Part shown: positions 28,903-37,996 of the stretch, piece after piece
Position numbering within the stretch: the stretch's first letter is position 1
Layout of the letters: each line of letters begins with the position of its first letter
Origin: Diaminobutyricimonas sp. LJ205
Lineage (GTDB): Bacteria > Actinomycetota > Actinomycetes > Actinomycetales > Microbacteriaceae
Assembly (NCBI RefSeq): GCF_009755725.1
Contig: NZ_CP046619.1
Location: 1,674,001-1,738,000, forward strand
Direction of reading: 5' to 3'
Length of the DNA: 64,000 nt
Notes under the pieces: model-generated
Told to the model about the DNA's origin: nothing
The model's input: only the letters and a program-made list of their open reading frames with translations
Databases searched by the model: none
Program-made: the position numbers and the translations under genes

Positions 28903-30074
28903 ACCGTCACCTGGGCCGCCGAAAACGGGATCTCGGCGTGCACGGTGAAGTCGTGATCAGTGGCACTGGAACTGAACTTTCCGCCGACCAGAACCGCTCG
29001 CTCGCGCATGCCGGCCAGACCGTGGCCGAGCTTGCCCGGGTCGCCGTGCCCACCGACTCGTTTCGCGTTGTGCACCATGACTTCCAGCGTATCGACCCGC
29101 CAGGTGAGGCTGAGCGCGACCGGCCTCGTCGCGTCGCCGTGCCGGAGTGCGTTGGTGAGCGCCTCCTGCACAATTCGGTAGACGGCCAGCTGGTGGGCGG
29201 TGCTGAGCGGTGCCGGATCGCCGTGCTCGGCGAAGGCGACGGTGAGGCCGGCGGCGCGGAGCTGTTCGAGCAGCCGCTCCAGATCGGCGAGCCCTGGCTG
29301 CGGAGCCTCGCCCTGGCTGTGCCGCAGCTGGCCGAGCAGCACGCGCACGTCGGCGAGAGCCTCGCGGGCGGTGGACGAGATCGCATTCAGGGCGATGTCA
29401 ACGGATTCCGGGTCGACCTGCCGGGCATACCGGGCACCGTCGGCCTGGGCGATGACCACCGCGAGCGAGTGCGCGACGACATCGTGCATGTCTCTGGCGA
29501 TCCGGTTGCGCTCCTGCTCGATCACCACGGTCTCTTCTGCGGCGCGCTGCGCTTGAGTCACCTCACGGTTGTGCAAGATCGCCTGGGTGACCAGTCCGAT
29601 CAGCCACGGTGTTGCCAGCAGCACGACCATGCCGACGAACAGCAACCCGAACTGCAGCAGGGCGCCGGGCAGGTCGGTCCAGCCGAACAGGGTCGTCGAC
29701 ACCCCCTCGCCGGAACCATGGATAACCAGGTACGCGGCGGCGACGAGCGCCCCCGCGCCGACCGAGATCAGACCGGCGGAGCGAACCCGCTTCGTCCCGT
29801 ACGCGGAGGTGGTGTAGAGCACGCCGAGCACGGCAACGTTGTGCAGCCCCGGATAAATGTCGGAGAAGACCTGGAACAGGGAGGCGATCCAGGCGATCCA
29901 GAGCGCAAGCCCCGGACTCCACCGGCGCATGCCCAGCGCCGCCGCATAGAGAACGGCGACGGCGATCTGGGATCCCAGGGTGCCGGTGACCATGAAGCTG
30001 AAGGACAGCAACAGGTAGAGCACGGCGAGCACGCCGTCGACGACGTACTTGTAGGGCTGCAGGCTGCGGAACAC
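28899..30074 (-). CDS. Sensor histidine kinase (HisKA_3 type)
   Basis: A 391-residue membrane kinase. About five or six N-terminal helices form the sensor. The DHp motif ERNRIARDMHDVVAHSLAVV contains the phosphoacceptor His. The HATPase domain follows with VYRIVQEALTNALRHGD and GHGLAGMRERAVLVGG. It is coupled to the LuxR regulator at 28240 by a 4-bp overlap. The signal is unknown; such kinases often sense membrane stress or peptides. Confidence 0.93.
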   Translation of the reverse strand: MFRSLQPYKYVVDGVLAVLYLLLSFSFMVTGTLGSQIAVAVLYAAALGMRRWSPGLALWIAWIASLFQVFSDIYPGLHNVAVLGVLYTTSAYGTKRVRSAGLISVGAGALVAAAYLVIHGSGEGVSTTLFGWTDLPGALLQFGLLFVGMVVLLATPWLIGLVTQAILHNREVTQAQRAAEETVVIEQERNRIARDMHDVVAHSLAVVIAQADGARYARQVDPESVDIALNAISSTAREALADVRVLLGQLRHSQGEAPQPGLADLERLLEQLRAAGLTVAFAEHGDPAPLSTAHQLAVYRIVQEALTNALRHGDATRPVALSLTWRVDTLEVMVHNAKRVGGHGDPGKLGHGLAGMRERAVLVGGKFSSSATDHDFTVHAEIPFSAAQVTV

Positions 30075-30148
30075 CCCTCCACGGTAGACGGGGAAGGACG
30101 CGGCATCCTCACCAATGAGGGGAAATCATTCTGGAGAGGTATGCGCGG

Positions 30149-30177
30149 CGAGGTCTCGGCAGGCTCGACCAGCGGGA
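30149..30177. repeat. Half copy of the dispersed repeat
   Basis: CGAGGTCTCGGCAGGCTCG followed by ACCAGCGGGA is the reverse complement of the CGCTGGTCGAGCCTGCCGAGA form. There is no second arm. It lies between the kinase gene start and the era stop. Confidence 0.7.
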
Positions 30178-30209
30178 CCGGCGCTCCTCAATCACCGGAA
30201 GGGTGGCAC

Positions 30210-31130
30210 CTAGAAGCCGAGGCGACCCAGCTGCTTCGGGTCGCGCTGCCAGTCTTTGGCGACCTTCACCCGGATCGACAGGAACACCTGCTTGCCGACG
30301 AGCGGCTCGATCTGCGCCCGGGCGCGGGCGCCGACATCCTGCAGGCGGGAGCCGCCCTTGCCGATGATGATGCCCTTCTGGCTGTCGCGTTCGACGAACA
30401 GGTTGGCGTAGATCTCCAGCAACTCCTTGTCCTCGCGTTCGACCATGTCGTCGATCGTGACGGCCAGCGAGTGCGGCAGTTCGTCGCTGACGCCTTCGAG
30501 CACGGCTTCCCGCACCAGCTCGGCGATCCTGGACTCCAGGTCCTCATCGGTCACCGCGTCGTCCGGGTACAGCTGCGGCGATTCGGGCAGCAGCGCGATG
30601 AGTTCCTGGACGAGGATGTCGAGCTGGATGCCTTCCGGGGCGGAGACCGGAATGATGGCCTCCCAGTCGCGCAGCTCGCTCACCGCGAGCAGCTGCTCGG
30701 CCACGGCCGTCTTGCCTGCGGCATCCACCTTGGTGACGATGGCGACCTTCTTCGCCTGCGGATACTGGTCGAGTTGTTCGTTGATGAACCGGTCGCCCGG
30801 ACCGATCTTCTCGTCGGCGGGGACGCAGAAGCCGATCACGTCGACATCGCCGAGCGTGGTCTGCACGAGCGAGTTCAGCCGCTCACCGAGCAGGGTCCGC
30901 GGACGGTGCACGCCAGGGGTGTCCACGACGATCAGCTGGCCGGTCGGCCGGTGCACGACGCCGCGGATGGCACGCCGGGTGGTTTGTGGCTTGGAGCTGG
31001 TGATCGCGACCTTCTGGCCGACCAGCGCATTGGTCAGGGTGGATTTGCCGACGTTGGGGCGGCCGACGAACGTGACGAAACCGGCACGGAAGACGGCGGC
31101 CGACGAATCGGTGGGCGATGAATCGGTCAT
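30210..31130 (-). CDS. era: GTPase Era
   Basis: An essential GTPase for 16S rRNA processing and 30S assembly. The 306 residues carry G1 GRPNVGKST, the switch I TTRR, G3 DTPGVH and G4 TKVDA. The C-terminal KH domain includes GIIIGKGGSRLQDVGARAR. It overlaps the CorC/CNNM-type gene by 4 bp and ends the HIT-phoH-ybeY operon. Confidence 0.97.
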   Translation of the reverse strand: MTDSSPTDSSAAVFRAGFVTFVGRPNVGKSTLTNALVGQKVAITSSKPQTTRRAIRGVVHRPTGQLIVVDTPGVHRPRTLLGERLNSLVQTTLGDVDVIGFCVPADEKIGPGDRFINEQLDQYPQAKKVAIVTKVDAAGKTAVAEQLLAVSELRDWEAIIPVSAPEGIQLDILVQELIALLPESPQLYPDDAVTDEDLESRIAELVREAVLEGVSDELPHSLAVTIDDMVEREDKELLEIYANLFVERDSQKGIIIGKGGSRLQDVGARARAQIEPLVGKQVFLSIRVKVAKDWQRDPKQLGRLGF

Positions 31131-32434
31131 TGGGTCTCTCCCGGTTGTTCGTCGAATGCCGTCTGGGCATCGATCAGGGCCTGGTCGCGGCGGACGAGCA
31201 CGGTGGTCAGCCGCTTGCGGCGACCCTCGGTGCGTTCGGCGGTCAGGATCAGTCCACTAGTAGTGACTTGGGCGCCCGCCTCGGGCAGTCGTCCGAGTTC
31301 CTTGGTCAGCAAGCCACCGACCGAGTCCACATCGTCGTCATCGAGGTCGAGGCCGAACAGGTCGCCGAGGTCGTCCACCGGCAGCCGGGCGCTGACCCGG
31401 TAATGCCCGGCGGAGATCTCCTCCACTTCGGCAACGTTCCGGTCGTATTCGTCCGAGATGTCGCCGACCAGTTCTTCGATGAGGTCCTCGAGCGTGACCA
31501 GACCGGCGATCCCGCCGTGTTCGTCGACCACCATCGCCAGGTGGTTGCTCTCGAGCTGCATCTGCCGCAGGGTCTCGTCGGCCTTCTTCGATTCGGGGAT
31601 GAACAGCGCCTTGCGGGCCATGTCGCTCGCGGTGAGCCGTTCGAAGTCGAGCGGCTGCTCGTAACTGAGCCGGGCGACATCCCGCAGGTAGAGCACTCCG
31701 AGGATCTCGTCGGCGTCGGACCCGGTGACCGGCATCCGTGAGATGCCCCTGCTGAGGAACAGCGCCATGGATTGCCCGACGGTCGCGTCGCGTTCGACGG
31801 TGACCATGTCGGTTCGCGGGATCATCACCTCGCGCACCACGGTGTCGCCCCACTCGAAGATCGAGTGGATCAGCTCGCGGTCGTCCTCTTCGAGCACGTC
31901 CAGTTCCGTTGCCTCGTCGACCATGCTGAGCAGTTGCTGCTCGTTCGCGAAGGTCGCCAGCTTGGGGCGGCCGGGTGTGACCTTGTTGCCGATGAAGACC
32001 AGGGCGCTGGCGAGCGGGCCGAGCAGGACGCGGATGCCGCGGATCAACCACGCGGTCAGCTGGATCAGCAGTTCGGGGTGTGCCCGGCCGACGCTGCGCG
32101 GGCTGGATCCGACGAGCACGAAGGATGCCCCGGTCATGATCAGTGCTGAGAAAAGCAGCGCCATCCACCACTCATCCAGCGAGTAGGCGAACGCGAGCGT
32201 GACGAGCACCGCGGCGGTGGTCTCGGAGACGACGCGCATGAAGTTCAACGCATTGACATGGGCCCCGACGTCCTCGGCGATCGCGAGGATCCACCGGCGG
32301 CTGCGGGTGCCTGCCAGCCCCAAGTCGACGAGCGCGTTGCGGCTGAGCACGCCGAGCGCAGCATCCGCAGCCGCCAGCAAACCGCCGAAGGCGACGAGAA
32401 GTATCGCCACGACGATGAAGACGGGAATCATCAT
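31127..32434 (-). CDS. CNNM/CorC family transporter-like protein (DUF21 + CBS pair)
   Basis: A 435-residue membrane protein. An N-terminal DUF21 domain of about four helices is followed by two CBS domains (around VMIPRTDMVTVERDATV and AMVVDEHGGIAGLVTLEDL). A C-terminal CorC_HlyC domain ends it. Family members move Mg2+/Co2+ or regulate that transport. The order ybeY-CorC/CNNM-era is conserved in actinobacteria. Confidence 0.92.
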   Translation of the reverse strand: MMIPVFIVVAILLVAFGGLLAAADAALGVLSRNALVDLGLAGTRSRRWILAIAEDVGAHVNALNFMRVVSETTAAVLVTLAFAYSLDEWWMALLFSALIMTGASFVLVGSSPRSVGRAHPELLIQLTAWLIRGIRVLLGPLASALVFIGNKVTPGRPKLATFANEQQLLSMVDEATELDVLEEDDRELIHSIFEWGDTVVREVMIPRTDMVTVERDATVGQSMALFLSRGISRMPVTGSDADEILGVLYLRDVARLSYEQPLDFERLTASDMARKALFIPESKKADETLRQMQLESNHLAMVVDEHGGIAGLVTLEDLIEELVGDISDEYDRNVAEVEEISAGHYRVSARLPVDDLGDLFGLDLDDDDVDSVGGLLTKELGRLPEAGAQVTTSGLILTAERTEGRRKRLTTVLVRRDQALIDAQTAFDEQPGETQ

Positions 32435-32441
32435 TGAGTAA

Positions 32442-32903
32442 CTAGCGCTGCCGTTCGCTCAGGTGGAAACCGACCAGGATGTCGCGCTGCAGGCCGAACA
32501 TCTCCTTCTCCTCCTGCGGCTCGGCGTGGTCGAAGCCGAGCAGGTGCAGCAGGCCGTGCGTGGTCAGCAGCAGCAACTCGTCGAGCGTGGAGTGACCGGC
32601 TGCCTCGGCCTGGACGGAAGCAACCTGGGGGCAGAGCACGATGTCGCCGAGCAGGCCGGCCGGGGTGACGGCGTCCTCGGTGCCAGGACGCAGCTCATCC
32701 ATCGGGAAGCTGAGCACGTCGGTCGGCCCGGGCTCATCCATCCACTGCACGTGCAGTTGCTCCATTGCGCCCTCGTCGACCAACACGATGGCGAGCTCCG
32801 CCTCGGCGTGCACATGCAGCTGTTCCAGCGCATAGGCGGCAAGGCGCTGCAGCGCGGCCTCATCGACCTCAATGGTCGACTCGTTGTTGATCTCGATGCT
32901 CAT
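32442..32903 (-). CDS. ybeY: Endoribonuclease YbeY
   Basis: A zinc-dependent rRNA-processing nuclease of 153 residues. The metal site [11 protein letters not shown] (three His) is intact, and the conserved DVLSFPMDE strand precedes it. It lies 8 bp from phoH and 7 bp from the CNNM gene in the same operon. Confidence 0.95.
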   Translation of the reverse strand: MSIEINNESTIEVDEAALQRLAAYALEQLHVHAEAELAIVLVDEGAMEQLHVQWMDEPGPTDVLSFPMDELRPGTEDAVTPAGLLGDIVLCPQVASVQAEAAGHSTLDELLLLTTHGLLHLLGFDHAEPQEEKEMFGLQRDILVGFHLSERQR

Positions 32904-32911
32904 GGTTCCCC

Positions 32912-34012
32912 CTAGCGGCCGTAGCCGCGGTCGGTGCGTGTCTTTGCCTGGTGGTCGGCTGGTGCACGACCACGCCGGTCTGCCCGGTTGGCATCGGCGC
33001 GGGCCTGGCCTCGTTCGTAGGCCTCGGCTTGCTTGTGCGCGTCGTACTTGGTGTAGGCATCGACGATGCGCCCGACGAGCGTGTGCCGCACAACGTCCTC
33101 GCTGGTCAGCTGGGCGAAGTGGATGTCGTCGATGTCGCGCAGCACTCGGGTGACCAACTGCAGTCCGCTTGATCCGAGCGGCAGGTCGATCTGGGTCACA
33201 TCCCCGGTGATCACCATCTTCGAACCGAAACCGAGTCGGGTGAGGAACATCTTCATCTGCTCTGGCGTGGTGTTCTGGGCCTCGTCGAGCACAACGAACG
33301 AGTCGTTGAGCGTGCGTCCGCGCATGTAGGCGAGCGGCGCGACCTCGACGGTGCCGGTCGCGAGCAGCTTCGGGACCAGCTCGGGATCCATCATCTCGTT
33401 GAGCGCGTCATACAGCGGTCGCAGGTACGGGTCGATCTTGTCGGTCAGCGTTCCGGGCAGGAACCCGAGCCGCTCGCCAGCCTCCACCGCGGGGCGGGTG
33501 AGGATGATCCGGTTCACTTCCTTGCGCTGAAGGGCCTGCACCGCCTTCGCCATCGCCAGATAGGTCTTGCCGGTACCGGCGGGGCCGATCCCGAACACGA
33601 TGGTGTTCGTGTCGATCGCGTCGACGTAGTTCTTCTGGCCGAGAGTCTTCGGCCGGATGCTCTTGCCCCGGCTGGTGAGGATCGCTTGACTGAGCAGATC
33701 GGCCGGACTGCCCTCTCCTCGTTCCAGAATCCGAGCCGAACTCGTCACGTCCGCCTGCTCCAGGTCTGCGCCGTCTCGCACCATGTGAACCAGTTCCTCG
33801 ACCAGTCGCCTGGCCGCTTGTACCTGCCCGGCGTCGCCGGACAGGGAGATCTCATTGCCGCGCACAAGCATCTCGACCAGCGGATACTCCCGCTCAATCG
33901 TTGCCAACAGGCGGTCCTGCGGCCCGAGTAGGCGCACCATGGCGACGCCGTCGATGTGGATCTCGGCTCGACCGGTCTCCCCGGTCGTAGGTCCCTGATC
34001 GCTACTTGGCAA
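32912..34012 (-). CDS. PhoH family ATPase
   Basis: A 366-residue P-loop ATPase, often linked to RNA metabolism. Walker A is [11 protein letters not shown], Walker B is [10 protein letters not shown], and the sensor region [12 protein letters not shown] follows. The start is a TTG at 34012 with GGAAGG 5 bp upstream, placing it inside the end of the HIT gene (11-bp overlap). An in-frame reading 60 codons longer lacks family similarity. It is expressed with ybeY and era. Confidence 0.9.
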   Translation of the reverse strand: MPSSDQGPTTGETGRAEIHIDGVAMVRLLGPQDRLLATIEREYPLVEMLVRGNEISLSGDAGQVQAARRLVEELVHMVRDGADLEQADVTSSARILERGEGSPADLLSQAILTSRGKSIRPKTLGQKNYVDAIDTNTIVFGIGPAGTGKTYLAMAKAVQALQRKEVNRIILTRPAVEAGERLGFLPGTLTDKIDPYLRPLYDALNEMMDPELVPKLLATGTVEVAPLAYMRGRTLNDSFVVLDEAQNTTPEQMKMFLTRLGFGSKMVITGDVTQIDLPLGSSGLQLVTRVLRDIDDIHFAQLTSEDVVRHTLVGRIVDAYTKYDAHKQAEAYERGQARADANRADRRGRAPADHQAKTRTDRGYGR

Positions 34013-34346
34013 GTGTGCCTTCCGTAAGAGCGCCGGACAGGACGTGCGCATGGACGTGGAACACCGACTGACCCGAACTGGATCCGGTGTTGAAGACGAG
34101 CCGGAACTCCCCATTGGAGTGTTCGTCGGCCAACTGCTGGGCGGTGCCGACCAGTTCGGCAAGGAGGGTCGGGTCGCCGGCGGCGAGTTCAACCACGTTC
34201 TTGTACTCCTCGGTTTTCGGCACGATCAGAATGTGCACCGGCGCCTTCGGCGCGATGTCACGAAAGGCGATGAGCCGTTCCGTCTCCAGCACGATGTCGG
34301 CCGGGATCTGCCGATCAATGATCCGACTGAAGATCGATTCGCTCAT
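34002..34346 (-). CDS. HIT family protein (Hint-type nucleotide hydrolase)
   Basis: A 114-residue histidine-triad protein. The catalytic triad HVHAHV (SVFHVHAHVL) and the early CxxC-less Hint start IFSRIIDRQIPADIV are seen. These proteins hydrolyse nucleoside phosphoramidates. It is the first gene of the operon with phoH, ybeY and era. Confidence 0.93.
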   Translation of the reverse strand: MSESIFSRIIDRQIPADIVLETERLIAFRDIAPKAPVHILIVPKTEEYKNVVELAAGDPTLLAELVGTAQQLADEHSNGEFRLVFNTGSSSGQSVFHVHAHVLSGALTEGTLAK

Positions 34347-34457
34347 ACGCCCATCTTAACGACCTCATCGGGGTGCACGAGAGTGGGGATATCCCCCGCT
34401 CAAGTTTCAGGCTGTCCCGGTCGTGGGCGGCGCACGCCCGCCAATACGGTTGGTGTC

Positions 34458-35708
34458 ATGAAGAAAGCCGTTCAGTTCACGTGGGTCGCGAGCATTGATC
34501 TGTTGCTCGATGCGATCCTGGGCACCCTCTGGCTTGCCATCATGCTGACACTGCTCTTCACCGGGCTGGGGCTCATTCCAGTGCTCGGCATCGGCGTTCT
34601 GCTGATTTTCGCCATGGTTTCGCTGACACGGTTCACGTCAGCCGTGGAACGCGGCCGCGCCAACGCGCTGTACGAGCTGGATCTGGTCGAGCCGCCGCGC
34701 CGACCGAGCACCGGCACAGGCTTTGCCCGGGTCGTCAGCACCGCGGTGATCGACCTCACCTCCTCGGCCACGTGGCGCACCCTGCTGCACCACCTCGCAA
34801 GCTCCGTACTCGGCTACCTCGCCATGACCTGGTTGTTCTGGGCGATCACCACTGCCGTGATGCTGTTCACCTACCCGCTGCCCGGATCGCTGAACGCATC
34901 CTGGCTGGCGCGGCTCGTTCACGGCTGGCTGGGCGATTCCGGCGGCGTTTTCGCGATTCTCCTGGGCGTCGCGCTGATCATCGCCGCACCCGTCGTCATC
35001 TACTTCGCCGGCCGGTTCGACCGGGGCGTACTCGCCCCGCTGCTCGGTCCCCCCGTTGTTGAGGAACTCACCCAGCGGATCGAGACGCTGTCAGATGCCC
35101 GGCAGGGCGCAGTGGATGCGGCCACCACGGAACGGCTGCGCATCGAACGGGACCTGCACGATGGGGTCCAACCGAGGCTGGTGGCGGTCGCGATGACGCT
35201 GGGGATGGCGCGGAACAAGTTCGAGTCCGACCCGCAGCAGGCGCTCACCCTTCTCGAACGTGCGCATGACGAGACCAAGGACGCGATCACCGAATTGCGC
35301 CAGTTGGCCCGCGGCATCCATCCGGCGGTGCTCACCGACCGGGGATTGGATGCCTCGCTCTCAGCGCTCGCGTCTCGCTGCGCGGTGCCGACGACGATCT
35401 CCTTCGCGCTGCCGACGCGACCCGCGGCCGAGGTTGAGGCTGTCATCTACTTCACCGTCGCGGAGGCGCTCACGAACGTGTCGAAGCACTCCGAGGCGCG
35501 AAGCTGCCAGGTGGACGTGCGCTTCACCGGTCATTCAGTGCTCGCCACCGTGACCGACGACGGTCGCGGCGGCGCTCGAATCCCCCGTGCGGCCGGCGGC
35601 TTGTCCGGCATGCGGGACCGGGTCCGCTCAGCCAGCGGAACTCTCACCATCAACAGTCCGGAGGGCGGCCCCACCGTCGTCACCGTGGAGGTACCATGCG
35701 CGTTGTAA
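34458..35708 (+). CDS. Sensor histidine kinase, LiaS-like
   Basis: A 416-residue membrane kinase. Two hydrophobic pairs lie in the N-terminal half (about residues 10-55 and 115-180). The HisKA_3 motif ERLRIERDLHDGVQPRLVAV holds the phosphoacceptor His. The HATPase domain shows YFTVAEALTNVSKHSEA and GGLSGMRDRVRSASGTL. The ATG at 34458 is chosen because the first helix follows directly; earlier frame is antisense to the HIT gene. It overlaps its response regulator by 13 bp. Confidence 0.92.
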   Translation: MKKAVQFTWVASIDLLLDAILGTLWLAIMLTLLFTGLGLIPVLGIGVLLIFAMVSLTRFTSAVERGRANALYELDLVEPPRRPSTGTGFARVVSTAVIDLTSSATWRTLLHHLASSVLGYLAMTWLFWAITTAVMLFTYPLPGSLNASWLARLVHGWLGDSGGVFAILLGVALIIAAPVVIYFAGRFDRGVLAPLLGPPVVEELTQRIETLSDARQGAVDAATTERLRIERDLHDGVQPRLVAVAMTLGMARNKFESDPQQALTLLERAHDETKDAITELRQLARGIHPAVLTDRGLDASLSALASRCAVPTTISFALPTRPAAEVEAVIYFTVAEALTNVSKHSEARSCQVDVRFTGHSVLATVTDDGRGGARIPRAAGGLSGMRDRVRSASGTLTINSPEGGPTVVTVEVPCAL

Positions 35709-36346
35709 TCGCCGAAGATTCCGTTCTGTTGCGGGCAGGGCTCGAACTGCTGCTCACCGACGCCGGCCACGAAATCGTCGCCGCCGTCGAGGAGCCGAAT
35801 GCGCTCCTCGCCGCGGTGAACGAGTACTCCCCCGACCTCGCGATCGTCGACGTGCGAATGCCGCCGACCTTCACCGATGAAGGCGTCCGCGCCGCGGTGC
35901 TCATGCGCGCGCAGAACCCGGAGGTCAAAGTGCTGGTGCTCTCGCAGTACGTCGAGGAACGCTACGCGAGCGAGCTCATCGCCGGCGGGACAAGCGGTTT
36001 CGGCTACGTACTCAAGGACCGGGTCGCCGACGTCGACGAGTTCCTGTCCGCCGTGGACCGGGTCGGTTCAGGCGGCACCGCCCTCGACCCGGAAGTGGTT
36101 GCTCAAATCGTGCTGCGCTCACGCCGCACCGACGGGCTGGACCGGCTCACCGAGCGGGAGCGCTCCGTGCTCGCCCTGGTCGCGGAAGGTCGCTCGAACA
36201 GCGCGATCGCGGCCGCACTCTTCATCGGTGAAGGCTCAGTCGAGAAGCACATCACCGCGATTTTCCAGAAACTCGATCTCCCCGCCGAGGACAGCGGAAA
36301 CCGCCGCGTCCTGGCCGTCCTGCGCTACCTCGACAGCGCCCGCTAA
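35696..36346 (+). CDS. LuxR family response regulator
   Basis: A 216-residue regulator with receiver domain (VVIAEDSVLLRAGL; phospho-Asp in AIVDVRMPP) and LuxR-type DNA-binding domain (LTERERSVLALVAEGRSNSAIA). GGAGG lies just before the ATG at 35696, inside the kinase gene. It is followed by a gene for a DUF4097 membrane protein 39 bp later, the likely third member of this unit. Confidence 0.93.
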   Translation: MRVVIAEDSVLLRAGLELLLTDAGHEIVAAVEEPNALLAAVNEYSPDLAIVDVRMPPTFTDEGVRAAVLMRAQNPEVKVLVLSQYVEERYASELIAGGTSGFGYVLKDRVADVDEFLSAVDRVGSGGTALDPEVVAQIVLRSRRTDGLDRLTERERSVLALVAEGRSNSAIAAALFIGEGSVEKHITAIFQKLDLPAEDSGNRRVLAVLRYLDSAR

Positions 36347-36389
36347 GCCCGACACCAAGCCCGCCAAGCCCGACACCAAGAAAGAATGA
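36346..36389 (+). repeat. Tandem repeat after the response regulator stop
   Basis: AAGCCCGACACCAAG occurs twice (36347 and 36368) separated by CCCGCC. In the +1 frame of the regulator it reads KPDTKPAKPDTKKE and stops at the TGA that overlaps the next ATG. Confidence 0.65.
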
Positions 36390-37258
36390 CAATGACTACC
36401 CCAACCACACCGACCACGCCAGCGCCCGAACCGGTCCCCGCGTCGCCGCGCTCCAAGAACCGAGGCCTGCGGATCGCACTGATCGTGATTGGCTCCGTGA
36501 TCATCGCGGGCATTCTGATCTCCAGCGTGGTCAACATCGTGATGGCGATGAACCGGACGGATGCCTCAGGCACCTACACCGTCGAGGAGGAGTTCACCTC
36601 GGTCGACATCGAAGCCGACATCAGTGACGTCACCGTGAGCTTCGGCGATGTCGGGAATGCGCGCATCGAGTTTCGGCAGGGTGACTCCGCACGCAACATC
36701 GCCTTCTCGCAGCAGGTGAATGGCGATGAACTCAGCGTCAAGGTCCTCGCTCGCGGCGGTCTGTGGTGGCCGTTCGGTGACGGCAACTTCTTCGGTGGCG
36801 ACTCCCCGACGCTCGACATCGTGCTGCCCGAAGCCATGGCCGACGGCTCGCTCGACCTCGCATTGGACGCCACCGCCGGTGACGTCAACCTCGACGGTGA
36901 GTACGCCGCCATGCGGATCGACCTGACCGCGGGCAACCTGGATCTGACCGGATCGGCGACCGACCTGTCGATCGACTCCACGGCCGGGAACATCGACCTC
37001 GACACGATGAGCGCCCAGACGGTGGACATCAGCTCCACCGCCGGCGACGTTCGAGTCGACCTGGCCACACTGCCCGACGAGTTCGAGATCGCGTCGGTTG
37101 CAGGCAACCAGACCGTGTGGCTGCCAGAGGGCGACTACGACATCGATACCGACACCACAGCGGGCAACGTGACCGTCGACGTGCCGAGCAACCCGGACGC
37201 TGCGCTCAGCTACTCGTTCAGCTCCACGGCCGGCAACATCGAGATCAACGAACGCTGA
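36386..37258 (+). CDS. DUF4097-family membrane-anchored repeat protein
   Basis: A 290-residue protein. A Pro/Thr-rich cytoplasmic N-terminus is followed by one membrane helix (about residues 30-55), then an extracytoplasmic beta-solenoid domain. Six short strands repeat the pattern T-A-G-[DN]-hydrophobic (TAGDVNL, TAGNLDL, TAGNIDL, TAGDVRV, TAGNVTV, TAGNIEI). This is the DUF4097 signature, found beside LiaSR-like systems. It may be a sensor accessory or envelope-stress output. The start is next to the end of the regulator gene. Confidence 0.85.
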   Translation: MTMTTPTTPTTPAPEPVPASPRSKNRGLRIALIVIGSVIIAGILISSVVNIVMAMNRTDASGTYTVEEEFTSVDIEADISDVTVSFGDVGNARIEFRQGDSARNIAFSQQVNGDELSVKVLARGGLWWPFGDGNFFGGDSPTLDIVLPEAMADGSLDLALDATAGDVNLDGEYAAMRIDLTAGNLDLTGSATDLSIDSTAGNIDLDTMSAQTVDISSTAGDVRVDLATLPDEFEIASVAGNQTVWLPEGDYDIDTDTTAGNVTVDVPSNPDAALSYSFSSTAGNIEINER

Positions 37259-37259
37259 G

Positions 37260-37982
37260 TCACCAACGCCCGAGCCGTGCATTGAGCACGGCCAGGGCGG
37301 CCGGGCCGGCCGTCGACGTGCGCAGCACCTCGGATCCGAGGCGCACCACGTCGGCGCCGGCCTCCTGGAAGACGCGGAGTTCCTCATTGGAGACTCCGCC
37401 CTCAGGACCGACCACCAGCATCACGTCGCGGTCATCGAGCTCGAGTTCGGTGAGCGCGATCTGGCCGGTCGGGTCGAGCACGATCATGCGCTCGTCCCGG
37501 CCGGCCAATTTCTTCGTGCTGTGCAGGTCATCCACCTTGGGCAGCCAGGCGCGAATCGACTGTTTGGTCGCCTCGCGCACGATGCTCTCCCAGCGGGCGC
37601 GGCCCTTAACCGCCTTCGTCGCATCCCAGCGGCTGATCGACCGTTCCGCGGCCCAGGGCACAACCCGGTCGATGCCGAGTTCGGTTGCGGCCTGCACGGC
37701 CATCTCGTCCCGGTCGCCCTTGGCGAGGGCCTGAGCGAGCGTGATCCGCGGTGCCGGAGCCGTGGTGTGCACGACCGTGTCGGCGCGCAAGGTGAGGCGG
37801 GTGGCATCCGCTTCGGTGATCTCGCCGGTGACCACCAGGCCCTGTCCGTTGCCGATCGACAGGCTCTCGCCCACCCGCATCCGGCTGACGGTGACCGCAT
37901 GCTTGGCCTCCGCACCGGTGAGCTGGACGCTTCCGCCGGGGGTCACCTCGATGAGCGACTCGTTGAGGTAGAAGTGCGCCAC
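37260..37982 (-). CDS. rsmE: 16S rRNA m3U1498 methyltransferase RsmE
   Basis: A SPOUT-fold enzyme of 240 residues that methylates U1498 of 16S rRNA. The N-terminal PUA-like part (AEAKHAVTVSRMRVG) and the knot motifs VVGPEGGVSNEEL and LGSEVLRTSTAG are typical. GTG start at 37982, 14 bp after dnaJ. Its stop is 1 bp from the end of the convergent DUF4097 gene, with no terminator between. Confidence 0.94.
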   Translation of the reverse strand: MAHFYLNESLIEVTPGGSVQLTGAEAKHAVTVSRMRVGESLSIGNGQGLVVTGEITEADATRLTLRADTVVHTTAPAPRITLAQALAKGDRDEMAVQAATELGIDRVVPWAAERSISRWDATKAVKGRARWESIVREATKQSIRAWLPKVDDLHSTKKLAGRDERMIVLDPTGQIALTELELDDRDVMLVVGPEGGVSNEELRVFQEAGADVVRLGSEVLRTSTAGPAALAVLNARLGRW

Positions 37983-37996
37983 GGGTCAGGGCCGGA

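Noticed and set aside
34044-34457. Longer N-terminus for the LiaS-like kinase
   Set aside because: The extension is antisense to the HIT gene and the first membrane helix follows the ATG at 34458.
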